Part shown: one piece after another, positions 1 through 10,714 of the stretch
How the letters are laid out: every line of letters begins with the position of its first letter
How positions within the stretch are numbered: position 1 is the first letter of the stretch
Origin: Bryoerythrophyllum caledonicum
Taxonomy: Eukaryota > Streptophyta > Bryopsida > Pottiales > Pottiaceae
Direction: 5' to 3'
DNA: 64,000 nucleotides
Assembly: GCA_963971425.1 (NCBI GenBank)
Contig: OZ020516.1
Coordinates: 36,630,199 to 36,694,198 of the forward strand
Program-made: the position numbers and the translations under genes
Notes under the pieces: model-generated
The model's input: only the letters and a program-made list of their open reading frames with translations
Database searches by the model: none
What the model was told of the DNA's origin: nothing

Positions 1-672
1 TGCCAAGATGAACCTTTTGAGAATGTATTGTAGGATCTTCTTTTAAATTCAAAAGATATGATGTGATAAAGCAATTTGTGATTTTTGACCATACGGTTTA
101 AAAGATAGCTGCAGTCGAAGTGAAATTTTTTGTCCCCCAAACGGACACTTGGTTAAAATCTCACCTACCTTTGCTCTTTTCTTACTCTTCAGATAGGATT
201 TTTGGCAAAACTTGGATGAATGTTGTGTGGAACTGGGTACAACTTCGACATCAAAGTTGAAGAATGAGAATTGTTCCAATGAAGATGAATGCCGAGGAGC
301 TGAGTACACTAAGCATTGAATATAATGTGGATGCATTGGTAATGTGAACGACATCAATTTTGATTATGGAACAAAATGAATGGGGACACATTTCAACATG
401 TGTACCACCACTCATTGCCACCTCACCACCACTCACTAACAAATATCTTTCACTCCCTACCGCTTCCGCCACCTTTCCATCAATCCGCATTAATTGTGTA
501 TCATCAATTTTGAAACATCCCACACTATTTTCAAGAGGTACATTCGGATTTGATGTAGATTGATAATCGAGGGGGACCACTATGATTTGCTTATACAGGA
601 ATTAGTCGATGTATCTTAAAGTATTATGGCCCACATTATATGGAGTGTTTGGTGTAGCGTGCTCGACTTGGA
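1..672. other. intergenic, no gene seen
   Basis: Only short overlapping reading frames on both strands occur here, with no recognisable domain, RNA gene or repeat. Treated as intergenic. Confidence 0.5.
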
Positions 673-676
673 TTAA

Positions 677-973
677 CCCTTTAATGATGAGAGGCCCATA
701 GGTGGTCATTTTTGGAGTAACTTGCAAATTGGTGGACTCTTATTTCATATCTATTTAATCCGCAGCGTGATATAAGTTCATTAAATCCCTGCGCTTCCAA
801 CGAATGCCGTGAAAATGTGCACGAGAGTCTGACGAGCAAACTACAATGATGTTTGTAGTGACTAGTCATAATGAAATGTACCCACTATGTAAATGATGTA
901 GTGATTGGCCGCACTGAAATGTACCCACTCGTAGCATCTCCCACGCTTGGTCGCATGTGTCGTCCTGAAAGGG
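677..973. mobile_element. short TTAA-flanked TIR element (piggyBac-like MITE)
   Basis: About 297 bp flanked on both sides by TTAA (673-676 and 974-977). The ends are inverted: the left begins CCCTTTAATGA and the right, read on the other strand, begins CCCTTTCAGGA. TTAA target duplication with CCC-starting ends is the hallmark of the piggyBac superfamily. There is no transposase, so it is non-autonomous. The TIR match is short, so the family call is inference supported by several similar elements in this window. Confidence 0.55.
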
Positions 974-1014
974 TTAAAGTTGCAACATGCTAAAGAAAAC
1001 CCATCCTGAAGAAG

Positions 1015-1590
1015 CTGCACTGAAGAGGAGAGAGGAGGAAGAACACCGGTCTCTAACATGAAAAAAATGTCTATTTGTTCCACCACTACAACATTGCCCA
1101 CTGGACAAAGAATTAGGCAGCGCTACAGAGGAGGAGGAAGAACACCGGTCTGCCGTGTGATCTATTTGTTCCACCACTAAAGCGACACCCACTGGTCCCA
1201 AGATTAGGCGGAAGGAGGAAAAACACTAGTCTGTAACGTGAAAAAAGTGTCTCTTCATTCCACCACTATAGCGATGCCCACTGGACAAAGGATTAGGCAA
1301 CACTAAAGAGGAGAAAGGAGGAAGAATAGCGATCCCCGGCATGAATAAAGTGTCTATTTGTTCCACCACTAAAGTGATGCCACCGGCCGAAGGATTAGGC
1401 AGCATTGAAGAGGAGGAAGGAGGAAGAACACCGGTCTACCGTGTGATCTATTCATTCCACCACTAAAGCGACGCCCACTGGACCCAAGATTAGGCAACAC
1501 TAAAGAGGCAGAAGGAGGAATAAAGTGTCAGTTTGTTCCACCACTAAAGTGATGCCACTGGCCAAAGGATTAGGCAGCACGGAAGATGGC
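1015..1590 (-). repeat. diverged tandem array of a LINE 3'-tail unit
   Basis: About six units of roughly 80-105 bp follow one another. Each contains the landmarks GAGGAAGAACACCGGTCT, then TGAA(T/A)AAAGTGTCTATTTG, TTCCACCACTA, GCCCACTGGACAAAG and ATTAGGCAGC, all on the plus strand. The same landmarks in the same order occur once at the 3' terminus of the large minus-strand LINE (55688-55790). The array therefore looks like repeated copies of that LINE family's 3' tail, in minus orientation. Units differ by substitutions and small indels, so the array is old. It encodes nothing convincing. Confidence 0.75.
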
Positions 1591-2427
1591 AGGTCGAAAG
1601 ACGAAAAACGCTACTCCGTCCGGAGGCCGAAATGCGAATGCATGGCACGTTAGACGAGGACGAGTACTTGGCAGACAGGTGGGCACATTGAGCCTGCAAG
1701 GAGACTGAAAGCACTAGGTTAGCATGGGATCCGAGGCAGTAGCTTGAGCTTGAGAGGGCGTGCAATAATTCCAGAGATGCCTGACACAAGCGGGCGAAGG
1801 AGAATCGCCGGGACGTTGATCAGGTCAACAAGCCTTTTGAGCAAACAATTAGTACTCTGGCAGCTCGCCATCATGCGCAACGTGGTTGGGATTCAATGAT
1901 GCGCAGCACTTGAAACCAGTTACGGAACAACTGATAGAGCTGCCAGGTCCACCACCAGCTACCGTCTCGTTGGATTCCTCACTTCATTCGCCGAATATGT
2001 CCGCCCCTTTGGATGCTCGCTTCTGAAGCCGACACTTTGGGAGGCCTTTCGCGTCGACAGGTTTGTAGCGAGCTGAATTGGTATTTGTTGCGCGATTCCT
2101 TGTTTCAGCTCCATTCGAGTTGAATTGGTCCCCGTTCGCCGTAGCATCGACGATCCGTGACTTGTGCGAGGGTTGATCAGACAGCTCATCACGTTGATCA
2201 GACAGGTGATATTTCTAGTCTTGTATGTTGACAGAACCAGCATTTCGCTGCTACTTGCGTGGTGAAGAGAGTGGAGTCGGAGAGCGGAGAGCATCGACTG
2301 AGAGGCGCTTGTGCACGTTGCTAGAGGTTTGACGATTGACGACAGAGATAGGAGAGTGGTGGATGTGAGGGTGTCGGATTCTTACCTGACTGTGAGGTTT
2401 CGGTGCGTTTGGCAGGAGCGGTTTGAG
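1591..2427. other. upstream region of the LRR gene
   Basis: Non-coding sequence between the tail array and the LRR gene. It presumably holds the promoter and 5' leader of that gene, but no TATA box or other site can be picked out with confidence. No other gene is supported. Confidence 0.4.
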
Positions 2428-3162
2428 ATGGAGGGCTGCACTGCGCGACTGGTGGTGGCGCTGGTGGTGGCGCTGGTGATCTCGGGGTGCCAGGCGTGGG
2501 ACTGCTCCGTCGCGGACAGGGCGATCTTGCTGAACTTCAAGAACAACTTCGTGGACAACGCGGGCGTGTTCGGGACGTGGGACATCGCCAACGAGAACTG
2601 CTGCACCTGGAAGGGCGTGACGTGCCGCGAGAGCGACGGTGCGGTGCTGGAGCTCGCCATCGTAGGGTCGTCCGGCGCGAACCAGCAGTCGTACGCCAAC
2701 GACGACGACGTGGGCTCGGGGCTGGTGGGGCTGGTGCACCTGCAGAAGCTAAAGATCCAGTGGGTGCTCTTCAACGGCGAAATTCCCAATGCGTGGAGCG
2801 CGTTCTCCAGCAACCTGGTGGCGATCACCATCAACAATGCCAACCTCCGCGACGACATCCCGTCCAGCCTCGCCCTCATTCAGAGCCTGCAGACCCTCGA
2901 TCTCAAGTCGAACCACCTCACCGGCTCCATCCCCTCGTCCTTCTGCTCGCACGCGAAAATCAACTACATCGACGTCTCCTACAACGACATGAACTACATC
3001 CTCGTGCCCGCCTGCCTCCAGAGCAAGAACATCACCATCATCGCCGGCAACCAGGGCCAGAGCACCAGCCCCGGCGTCCCCGGCGCCGGATCCATCCTCA
3101 CCGTCGCCTCCTCCCTCGTGCTCGCCCTCGGCGCCCTCTCCTCCGCCGTCCTCTTCATCTAG
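2428..3162 (+). CDS. small secreted leucine-rich-repeat protein, probably GPI-anchored
   Basis: A 244-residue protein in one exon. Residues 1-23 form a signal peptide (MEGCTARL, a valine/alanine-rich core, then SGCQAW). An LRR N-terminal cap follows: WDCSVADRAILLNFKNNF, then the paired cysteines of NCCTWKGVTC. Three to four leucine-rich repeats follow, including LQTLDLKSNHLTGSIPSSF. The C-terminus is a small-residue site followed by a hydrophobic tail (VASSLVLALGALSSAVLFI) with nothing after it, as in GPI-anchor signals. There is no kinase domain, so it is a receptor-like or cell-surface recognition protein, not a receptor kinase. An earlier in-frame ATG at 2311 would put about 39 charged residues before the signal peptide, so 2428 is preferred. 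Partner and ligand are unknown. Confidence 0.8.
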   Translation: MEGCTARLVVALVVALVISGCQAWDCSVADRAILLNFKNNFVDNAGVFGTWDIANENCCTWKGVTCRESDGAVLELAIVGSSGANQQSYANDDDVGSGLVGLVHLQKLKIQWVLFNGEIPNAWSAFSSNLVAITINNANLRDDIPSSLALIQSLQTLDLKSNHLTGSIPSSFCSHAKINYIDVSYNDMNYILVPACLQSKNITIIAGNQGQSTSPGVPGAGSILTVASSLVLALGALSSAVLFI

Positions 3163-3382
3163 AAACCCCCATACCTCAAGAATTTTGCCACCATCTCTCA
3201 CGATCTGGCTAATAACGCAAGTGATTCCAGATCTCTAGAGAGAATCGGAGGAATACTAGTAGTACATATACTAGGCTGTTGTGTGATCCGCACTCTGTTA
3301 TAGTACTAAGCTGCCATGGTTTTCTCTTGGCATGTATATTAGTAGGTGAACGATGATCTGAAGTTGCAGCTCTCAGTTCAAG

Positions 3383-3388
3383 AATAAA
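3383..3388 (+). terminator. possible polyadenylation signal of the LRR gene
   Basis: AATAAA lies 221 bases after the LRR stop codon and before the next plus-strand gene. The position is reasonable for a plant 3' UTR, but the motif is short and common. Confidence 0.35.
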
Positions 3389-3689
3389 ATCACAAACTAT
3401 CCACTCTTCATCTTTTGCAAATGATCGCCGAATGGCTTGCGCAAGTCGAGAGAGAAGCGAGTGATGCACATAAAGAATTCAGAAATAAGGAACCTTCGAT
3501 CCCGGAACGGTATGAACGACGGAGATAAACATTTCAGGAGTGCTCACAACATCGAGGATTAGTGGCCTCGATGTCGTCACAGCTATAGTGTGGATGCGCG
3601 CTAAACGGATGTGCTTTGTCCATTTTGAGATTGAGAAGTACGAGCGTTTGTCTAGGGTTTGGTGCGGGAAGGTAGGGTTTGGTGGCAGG

Positions 3690-5182
3690 ATGCTGCGCGC
3701 GGCGGGGTTGAGGGTGGAGAGGGCGAGGGGATTGGGAGGAGGAGGTGCGCGTCCGCTGCGGGTGGCACATACGCGATGGAAGGGGGTGGTGGTGGTGAGC
3801 GCCGCGGCGAAGGCGAAGGTGAAGCCGAGGATCATGAGGCTGCGGCCCGACGAGATCTCGCAGGTGCTGCCGTGGACGGGATCGGGGGAGCAGCGGCTGC
3901 AGAAGCTGGGTAAGCCGGCCACCTGGCTGACGCGCCTGGCGATCTCGCTGGCGGCCTCGGCCATGTTCTACAACTACAACACCATGGCGGCGGCGATGGC
4001 GTCGCTGTACTGGGCCTGGGACCCGCTCCTAAGCACCACGTTCGCCAACACTTCGCTGCGGCTGCAGTACCCGTACGCCGGGCTGTGGCGCGCGCGCGTC
4101 CTGTCCGCGAAGGTGGTGAAGCCGGCGCCGCGGCCACGGACGGACGACGTGTTTCAAGAGATTTTCGAAGCGCAGGCGTCTGTACGCAAGCCGTTTCTGA
4201 AGCTCGTCATCGGCGACGGTAGCCCCGCGACTCTGGAGGTTGGCGCTCGTCTTCTTCCCCTTCCTCTTAGTCCTGAGCGAATTCTGATTACCTAATGTGC
4301 AGATGAAGGTGGCGTTGCCGGGGAAGAAGACCCAGGTGCAGGTCGGAGAGACCGTGGAGGTGCTCGTCTTGTCCGACATCAAGAGCCTGTCGCGGTTCAT
4401 GGCTGTGCGCGACGTCTACTTCCCGGAGCTCGGCGTCTGGGTCTCCGAGGAGCCGTGCATTGAGAGGCCCGTGTTTGAGGAGCTGATCGAGACCTTGAGG
4501 GCGGGCGCTTCGTCGACGCCGGCGGCTGCGCAGGTAACCTTGAGTGCCTCGGGTCACAACTGCCAGGGTTTTTCTTAAGCTAGGACTGATGTTGTGCTAT
4601 GCGCAGGGACGAGACGCGCAATCTGTGAAGGCCAGGTTGCCAGATTCCTTGGACATGACACCTGCGAGCGATTTAAAGCGGCCGACTGCGAAGAGGTGGC
4701 GCGTGACGCAGCTAGATTACGAGGAATTCGACAGCTCTGTGGACGAAGATCCCAAGTTGCAAGCCTTGCGAAGGCTGAGCCAAGCGCAAAACGATGGTCC
4801 GCGCAGGCAATACATGGAGATGCAGGGATACAGTTCCGATTCGGAGGATTTCTGGGAGCAGGACGAGGATGATGCACGAGCAGCTGAGAGTAATTCTGAG
4901 GAAGAGCCCAAGGTGCAGCCTCCGAGAACAGTAGGTCAGGAGCCCAAAAACCTGGAGCTGCAGAGAATCCTGCAAGCCGATGCTTATGGCCCTCCAATGC
5001 AATACATGAGGGTGCAGGAATATGGTTCCGAGGTGGAGCAACTGAAGGAGCCAGAGGCGTTGGTACGTGATGCACAGGTGCCTGATGAAAATGCGGCTGA
5101 GCAGCTGACCACAGTTGATGAGTTTCTCGGGAGTGAAGTTCAAAACAAGGACGTCGAGCTCGTTCAAGAGGAAGAGTTCTGA
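3690..5182 (+). CDS. predicted chloroplast protein of unknown function, three exons
   Basis: Exons are 3690-4238, 4303-4533 and 4607-5182. Both introns are short (64 and 73 bp), GT-AG and phase 0, and joining them gives about 451 residues. The start at 3690 is chosen because it opens a typical transit peptide (MLRAAGLRVERARGLGGGG..., rich in Arg, Ala and Gly, with VVVVSAAAKAKVKPR near the likely cleavage site). Earlier in-frame ATGs at 3594 and 3609 add residues of unlike composition. The middle has one or two possible membrane segments (LAISLAASAMF and AAAMASLYWAWDPLL), then a compact hydrophilic domain across the first intron with GKKTQVQVGETVEVLVL. The C-terminal third is acidic and probably disordered, with two related units (QALRRLSQAQNDGPRRQYME and LQRILQADAYGPPMQYMR). 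No named family is recognised, so the function is left open. Confidence 0.7.
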
Positions 5183-5984
5183 ACATGTCGACAATGGTTT
5201 TGTGATCGAACAAGTGTAGGGAGCTTTCAACCTCAGAATGCATGAGCATGAGAACGTAGCCCTCGAAGGAGAAAGACATCATTTGTGTCAGTTTGCTTTT
5301 CCTTCCTGCTGCTGGAGGCTTTAGAAGACATATCTCGTGAGCAGGAAGCTCTAAATTCCTAGGTAGGATGGCTAGCGATGGAGGTATCTGAAGAGAGGTT
5401 TGTGTGCAACTCATCCTACAAGGAGATGCCTACTTTCGAAGACACGAGGTACGATGGAAGCCGTTCATCAAGGCTGCACACCCTACTACGCAATGTTTGC
5501 AGGTAGAAAGTTTAGTGCTGGCAGAAGTGAATATTGTTAGGGACCATTCTAGTGTGAAGGTAGAATGCCTTCCGATGTAAGATAATTTTGTATGTAATAC
5601 AGTGATGACATTTTTCTGAGCTGATTTGCAGAAGCTGAAGTCCTTCTAGACGGAACGAGTTTCTCATGGTTTGTGGAGCCTGATGATGTGCATCTAGAGA
5701 ACTTGACTTACAAATCGCTCTTTGATACCCTGCCAGTGAACTGAGAATTTCATTAGCATTGGGTCAATTACGTGTGTGTATGCATTTTGGTTCATATATG
5801 CAGGTTGCTCTCTCGGTGTGTGTCAGACAACAGAAACTGAACTCTTGATGTGTGATGTGGTGTTCATTGTTTGAAGTGTGTGGATAGCATTCCGAAAACC
5901 TGACCAACTCTTGACAATTTTTTTGTTACATTTACTCATGTACTGCTGCGCTACCGATCTCAAACCCTAGTTTCTCTCTTTTTG
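5183..5984. other. convergent 3' region between two genes
   Basis: This stretch separates the stop of the plastid-protein gene (+) from the stop of the LOB-domain gene (-). It should hold both 3' UTRs. No additional gene, repeat or clear polyadenylation signal is evident. Confidence 0.5.
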
Positions 5985-7176
5985 TCAGAGTAGAAGCAGC
6001 GGTTGAGAATGCTCACAAGATGGTGGGCTCTGAGGTTGCCTTGCTGATGCTTCCTGTTCTGATGTTGCAGTTGGGTCCAGCTCAGTGTTCTCACCTTGAG
6101 GCGACAGGAGAGCCGCCATCAACAGAGGCCCGGGCGCGGCGCCATTGGTTGTGGAGGTGGAGGCCGCAGCAGCAGCAGCAGCCGCCGCCGCCATCGCCAT
6201 CGTCTCACGCAGCCTGGTAATCTCTGAGGTCGCCAGCGCCAGTTGCGCCTGCAGGTGCGCGACCTGTCAGGCCCCTCCTGCGTTCAACATTCTCTGCTAC
6301 GTTTCTTTCCCTTCTTTAGTCCATCTCTCTCCCTCTCAACCATTTAGTAATGTATTTCTTATCAGTAGTTTTGATAGACCGAGACTTCAGTAACCGCAGT
6401 CAGTTATGTTACTAGAATGTTGGATTTTCAGCAGGTCATGGCGTGTGTCCTTTTACCACCAGAAAACTTTCTGCCGACGCTTGGCAAAGTAGTTATGAGG
6501 TCCACGAGAATAGCAGCTGAAACCAGTGAAAGTGGTTAATGGAACTACACTCGCACCGCCTCCAGCTGCAATGCAAGTGAACCCTCTTCACCACCACTTG
6601 GGATAGGGTTTTGTGAGCCTCGCTGTTCAGGGGAGATGAGGGGAGTACCTGCTGCTGGAGGACGGAGATGGAGCCAACACAGCCATACACAGGATCTTGG
6701 ACTCGAGCATCGGCCTCATAAGCAAGCGAATTGACGCAGTCTTCACGGTGGGGAGGCGGCAATTCATGCAGCATCTTGGTAACATTGGCGACGCCAAACA
6801 CCTACCACCACCTTCGAATTCTCAGTTTCCCAAACAGAGACGAGACCAGTTTTCTCCTCACCTTGAATGTTTTCTCTTCAAAACATAACATCTTGGTGTG
6901 AGATCAGCAAACAGGGGTCCCTATGAGATGATTCCTCTGTAGTAGTATAACCTAATTTGGGATCTGAACACCGTCTTCTCATGTGCCCAGTAGTAGATTT
7001 GATGTCTGATCATCATGTTAGATTGTGTGGAGAGAGCGCACCTTGTGGACATGAGCGAATTTCTGAGGTTGGTCCGGAGGGAAGTAAGGAGCAAACAAGC
7101 ACTGCGCGGTGCACTTGCGGCGCAGCACTCGGCAAGCTGCACACGCCGATGTTGAGGTCCCCTGCGCCGACGCCAT
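5985..7176 (-). CDS. LOB-domain (LBD/ASL) transcription factor, class I, three exons
   Basis: Exons on the minus strand are 7176-7042, 6801-6649 and 6263-5985, joined by GT-AG, phase-0 introns, giving about 188 residues. The LOB domain is complete. It has the zinc-finger-like C block ([15 protein letters not shown], spacing C-x2-C-x6-C-x3-C), the GAS block ([18 protein letters not shown], then [10 protein letters not shown] across intron 1), and [16 protein letters not shown] leading into a leucine-zipper-like heptad ([18 protein letters not shown]) across intron 2. These are the class I features, and the family binds DNA and regulates organ-boundary and lateral-organ development. The C-terminus has a run of about eleven alanines followed by a Ser/Thr/Pro-rich tail. 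An alternative upstream ATG at 7215 would add 13 residues. The gene lies tail-to-tail with the plastid-protein gene and upstream of nothing it obviously works with. Confidence 0.9.
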
Positions 7177-7838
7177 CGCTATGCGCAGGCGCCGGTATGG
7201 ATGCTGCTGCAGCATCTACTCCCTCCTCCTTCCCTTCTCTTACATTCTCTTCCTTCCGCACCGATCTCCTTCATCACTCACCATCCTCTTCTCCCTTTCA
7301 TCATCTTCTGCACCCCATCTTGCCACTGTGCTCTCCAGCCAGCCCAGGCTTCTTTCGTTTTTGCTTCTTTCGTTTTTGCTTCATTCCTTTCACTTTCATG
7401 TGACTGCGGCGTCTACGTATTTCGGTCTCTTCTCCATTGGCCACCTGGGCTGGCGGTTGATCAACGGCTGTTCCCTCTCTTTCTCTCCCTCTCTAGATCT
7501 CAGTGAGACCCGTCCATTCATTTTCTGAACCTTTTCTGGGGGGGGGATAAATTTTACCCAAATAAAAGAGGACGGAGCTTGCCATGTCTCATCCCCAGTT
7601 TGGAGTTAGCCTCCACTTTTTCCATGCTTCATTCGACCTTACTTTCTTATTCATTTGGCATTTGATGTTGGAGGAGTATTCAACCATATTTGAGTCCAAA
7701 GAAAGAGTAGTTCAACGATGAAAGTGTAGTTAAAGATACGAAAGCTTTGATTCACACTGCTAGAGAGAGTCCACTACAAAAATACAGGTTGTATAATACA
7801 CAGGTGTACAAGCAGAAGTCCGTTCTACAATACATGGA
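7177..7838. other. LBD upstream region and PTC52 3' flank
   Basis: On the minus strand this is the 5' side of the LOB-domain gene and the 3' side of the PTC52 gene. On the plus strand, 7215-7400 is strikingly pyrimidine-rich (CTCC/TTC runs), that is, a GA-rich tract in the probable LBD leader or promoter. There is a G9 run near 7540. No gene is supported. Confidence 0.45.
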
Positions 7839-10714
7839 TCAGTCGATCTCAGAGTGCACGTAGTCCTTGAAGATGAAATTCTTCTCGGCCGCCTTGAGAG
7901 TGTACGCCAACGCAGCGCAAACCAGAGCTGCCGCGGCCATGATCGCCCGGACAGAGATCTCCGGCGGGACGCCCGCGCCAGCAGCCAACGCAATGGTACT
8001 CCCCCACAGTATCTTCTGCCACAGCTGGAAATCCTTCTGCGCCTTTCTGCACGAGGAGCAGACGAGCGTGTGCTGCTCGGCCCGGTCCAGCATCTGCGAG
8101 GACAAGAGAGCACGGATGAGGTCGACCCACTTGGACACAATGGAGAGCAAGAATGAGGTGAACAATCCTTCAATCCAACAGAGTTATTTGTGAAGTCGCC
8201 CATAGTTTGAATGAGCTCCTCCCTCTTTTTACCACTTTTTCCTCACTCTAATTGATTACTAGATCAATAGAAGAGCTTGGTGGTCTCTAAACTCAAAGTA
8301 CTTGTAGCCGACTGAGAGTAAGGAAGAGAGAGTTCGCATGAGAAATCTTAGCCGCCTCTCTTCCTTAGGTACTATTCAGAGGTGAATGAAAAAAAGGGGG
8401 TATCTTTTCCGAACATCAGGTGACTTTACATGTTTCAACCAGGGAGGGAGAGGAGGAGGACCTGGCGCTTGGAGAGCACGGTGGACGGAGGAGGTTGGCC
8501 AACTCTGGCTTCCGGAAACCACTCCGGGCCGCCCTTGCCATGCCGTTTCAGCCAGCTGCGGAAGGCAAGGACAAACCGGTCGGCCTGGGTGGGCGTGAAC
8601 GTCAGCTTGGTGTACTCCGCATTCACGTCCCCGTTGTGCGAGAGGAAACCCTTCTCCTGGCCTTGGAGCACAATCATGTCGCCGTCGTACACCAGGTTCG
8701 ACGTCCAGTGCTCGTACCATCGCGGAGTAAGCTGTATGCATATGCCGAGCGGAACATCAGACACCTATGTTTGATCACTTATTTGTAAAGTCACCTGAAA
8801 TTTCAGTGAGATAACCTCCTCTTCTATTATACTTCACTCTAACCAGTTACTGGATCACTAGACGAGCTTGGTGGTCTCTAGACTCAAGTCAAAACAGCTG
8901 CCTCTGAGAGTGAGAACAGAGTTTAGACGACCTGATGAATGTTAGCCACCTTTCTCTCCCTTGTGCCGAGTTTGAAACTATTTTGAAGCTGATTTGAACT
9001 GAAAAAAGAGGGGAAATCTTATTGAGACTTTGGGTGACTTTACGATTGACTCTCACGTCCATTACCTGCCACCATTTATTGCCTGGCATGGTGAACTGGA
9101 AGAAGTTCCGAGCGCTGCAGACAATGGACCTCGTCTTTCCAGGCGCCATAGGAATGTTGAAGGAACAGATCAGAATCTCCCATTTCTGGTCCCCTAGAAC
9201 AGGAAGCTTGACAGGAAGCTCAATCCTGCAACATCAATTTCTCTGATCAGAACCTCTCATAGACTTGCCAAAGCTTCAAAACGGGTATCAGGTGAAAGAA
9301 ATAACGTGACAGGAAGTTCGATCCTGCGATGGGCCCTCCATTTCTAAGATCAAAACCCATTTCTACCATCATAGGCTTGACATAGAGAAGGTGTGCGACG
9401 TACTTGTTGTAGTAGTAGCAGGGCGGATAGAACCCGGAGGAGATGGTGGGACTGTCGTTGTTGGCGCCGGCAAATCCCCACGGCCCACTCTTGTGCACCT
9501 TGAACGGCAACGGCTTCGCGCGGTCCCGCCTCCCGGTCACCTTGTGATGCGCAAAGTCGATGTGCGAGGGGTCGGAGACGTTCTCCATGAGCGTGTCGTA
9601 CCCGTAAAACAAGTCCCTCTGAATCGTCACAGTGGAGAATCTCTCGTCGCTGAACTCCGCAGGCAGCCTGCCAGAAACGAAGATCAAACAACCACCAGCG
9701 GTTGCAAACTCAGACTCTGTGATGCGCATTCTTATTGCAGCAATCGAGATGAGAGAAAAACAGCAGTTGGAGCAGTGATGTACATAGGAGGTGTAGCCTT
9801 TGATGCTCTTTCACCTCCCTTCTCATCAGGCCACACGAAGAGGAGGCCCTGGGAGACGCGCGTGGGGTAAGAGGCCGCGCAAGCGCGAGGGGAGAATCTG
9901 GCTTTGGCCTCCGGACCCTCCTTGGCCGCCTGTGGAATGGCGCCGCAGGAGCCGTCTCCGTTGAAGGACCACCCGTGGTAGGAGCATTGCAACATCCCTG
10001 ACTCGTCCAACCTCCCTTCCTGCTCATGACCATGAAACCATTATGCAAAGAGCGAGTAACAGGAGATGCAATCTTCAAAAGAGAAGTTACGGAGCCTGAA
10101 TCAGACTTCCATGACCAAAACCTCAAGTTCGACGATGACTGTGATACCATTCAAATCCGGTTGATGACTATGATCCACATACAAAGAGATGGTGACGGGA
10201 ATTGCAATCTACAGAGAAGAAACGGAGCCGGGGTGAGGTCTCAGGAAACATGCAAAGATGGAAGACTTACAGAGAGCGGGGCGAGGCGATGCGGGCACTT
10301 ATCGAGGAAGACGCGCCACTCGCCTTGGGCGTCCTTCCAGACGACGAGCTCGCGGCCCAGGAGCTGGTAGGGCGTGGGCACGGTGGGATCCAGATCCTCG
10401 ATCAAGGAGACCGGGTACCAGTGATCGCGCCACGAGAACGCCTCCTCGTCGCGCTTCTGCTGCGGCTGCTCCTGCGTCTCCTGATTCAGCGCCGCCTCCA
10501 TGCCCACACTCGCCTCGCCGTCCTCCTTGGCGGTCTCGGGCTCCACGGGCGGCCATGGCGGCGGCGCAATGGTCGCCACTGTGATCGCCACGCGCTGACG
10601 CCTCCTTCCCTGCTGCACCTTCAGCTTCCTGGATCGCACGAACGGCGAGCTCGCGGACGCGTGCCGATGCGCGCACGCCGGGCTCGCCCATAGAGACGAC
10701 GCGGTTGTCGCCAT
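7839..10714 (-). CDS. PTC52: chloroplast Rieske mono-oxygenase, PTC52 / ACD1-like, six exons
   Basis: Exons on the minus strand are 10714-10271, 10019-9784, 9667-9404, 9225-9066, 8731-8462 and 8093-7839. All junctions are GT-AG and keep frame, giving about 542 residues, close to the usual length of the family. Order: a transit peptide (MATTASSLWASPACAHRHAS...), a Rieske 2Fe-2S centre (CPHRLAPLS in exon 1, CSYHGWSF in exon 2), the mononuclear-iron motif NVSDPSHIDFAHH in exon 3, the conserved block MAPGKTRSIVCSARNFF, and near the C-terminus a CxxC pair (CSSC) before two hydrophobic segments that anchor the protein in plastid membrane. It ends KNFIFKDYVHSEID. The CxxC plus C-terminal anchor groups it with PAO, TIC55 and PTC52. 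The HKVTGRRDRAKPLPFKV and YEHWTSNLVYDGDMIVLQ stretches point to PTC52, an envelope protein tied to protochlorophyllide metabolism. The substrate is known only from the family. Confidence 0.92.
8190..8429. mobile_element. MITE copy 1 in PTC52 intron 5
   Basis: About 240 bp within intron 5 (8094-8461). The ends are inverted: GTGAAGTCGCC on the left and GGTGACTTTAC on the right. The interior shares GAGCTTGGTGGTCTCTAAAC and flanking blocks with the copy in intron 4. There is no coding capacity and no clear target duplication, so the superfamily is not assigned. Confidence 0.6.
8785..9043. mobile_element. MITE copy 2 in PTC52 intron 4
   Basis: About 259 bp within intron 4 (8732-9065). It is bounded by GTAAAGTCACC and its inverted partner GGTGACTTTAC, a perfect 11-bp TIR. 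It is collinear with the intron 5 copy, including CACTCTAA, a GTTACTGGATCA-type block and GAGCTTGGTGGTCTCTAGAC. Most of the intron is this element. Confidence 0.65.
9208..9356 (-). repeat. tandem duplication of the exon 4 splice-acceptor region in PTC52
   Basis: Two related segments of about 50 bp, 9305-9356 and 9208-9256, lie roughly 97 bp apart. On the minus strand both run from GGTT(T/C)TGATC, through AGAAAT, to GCAGGAT(C/T)GA(A/G)CTTCCTGTCA. The downstream copy is the real acceptor and start of exon 4 (9225). The upstream copy lies in intron 3 and retains an AG acceptor plus the first codons of the exon in the same phase, then runs into a stop. It looks like a partial exon duplication. 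Confidence 0.7.

Noticed and set aside
1015-1590. CRISPR-like array or satellite
   Set aside because: Units are 80-105 bp, adjacent without unique spacers, and match a LINE tail; the context is a eukaryotic nuclear genome.
1015-1590. Hammerhead ribozyme repeats (retrozyme)
   Set aside because: Neither strand shows the CTGATGA and GAAA core in the required order.
2251-3212. Long open frames overlapping the LRR gene on both strands
   Set aside because: They are by-products of GC-rich coding sequence. Only the frame from 2428 has a signal peptide, LRR cap and repeats.
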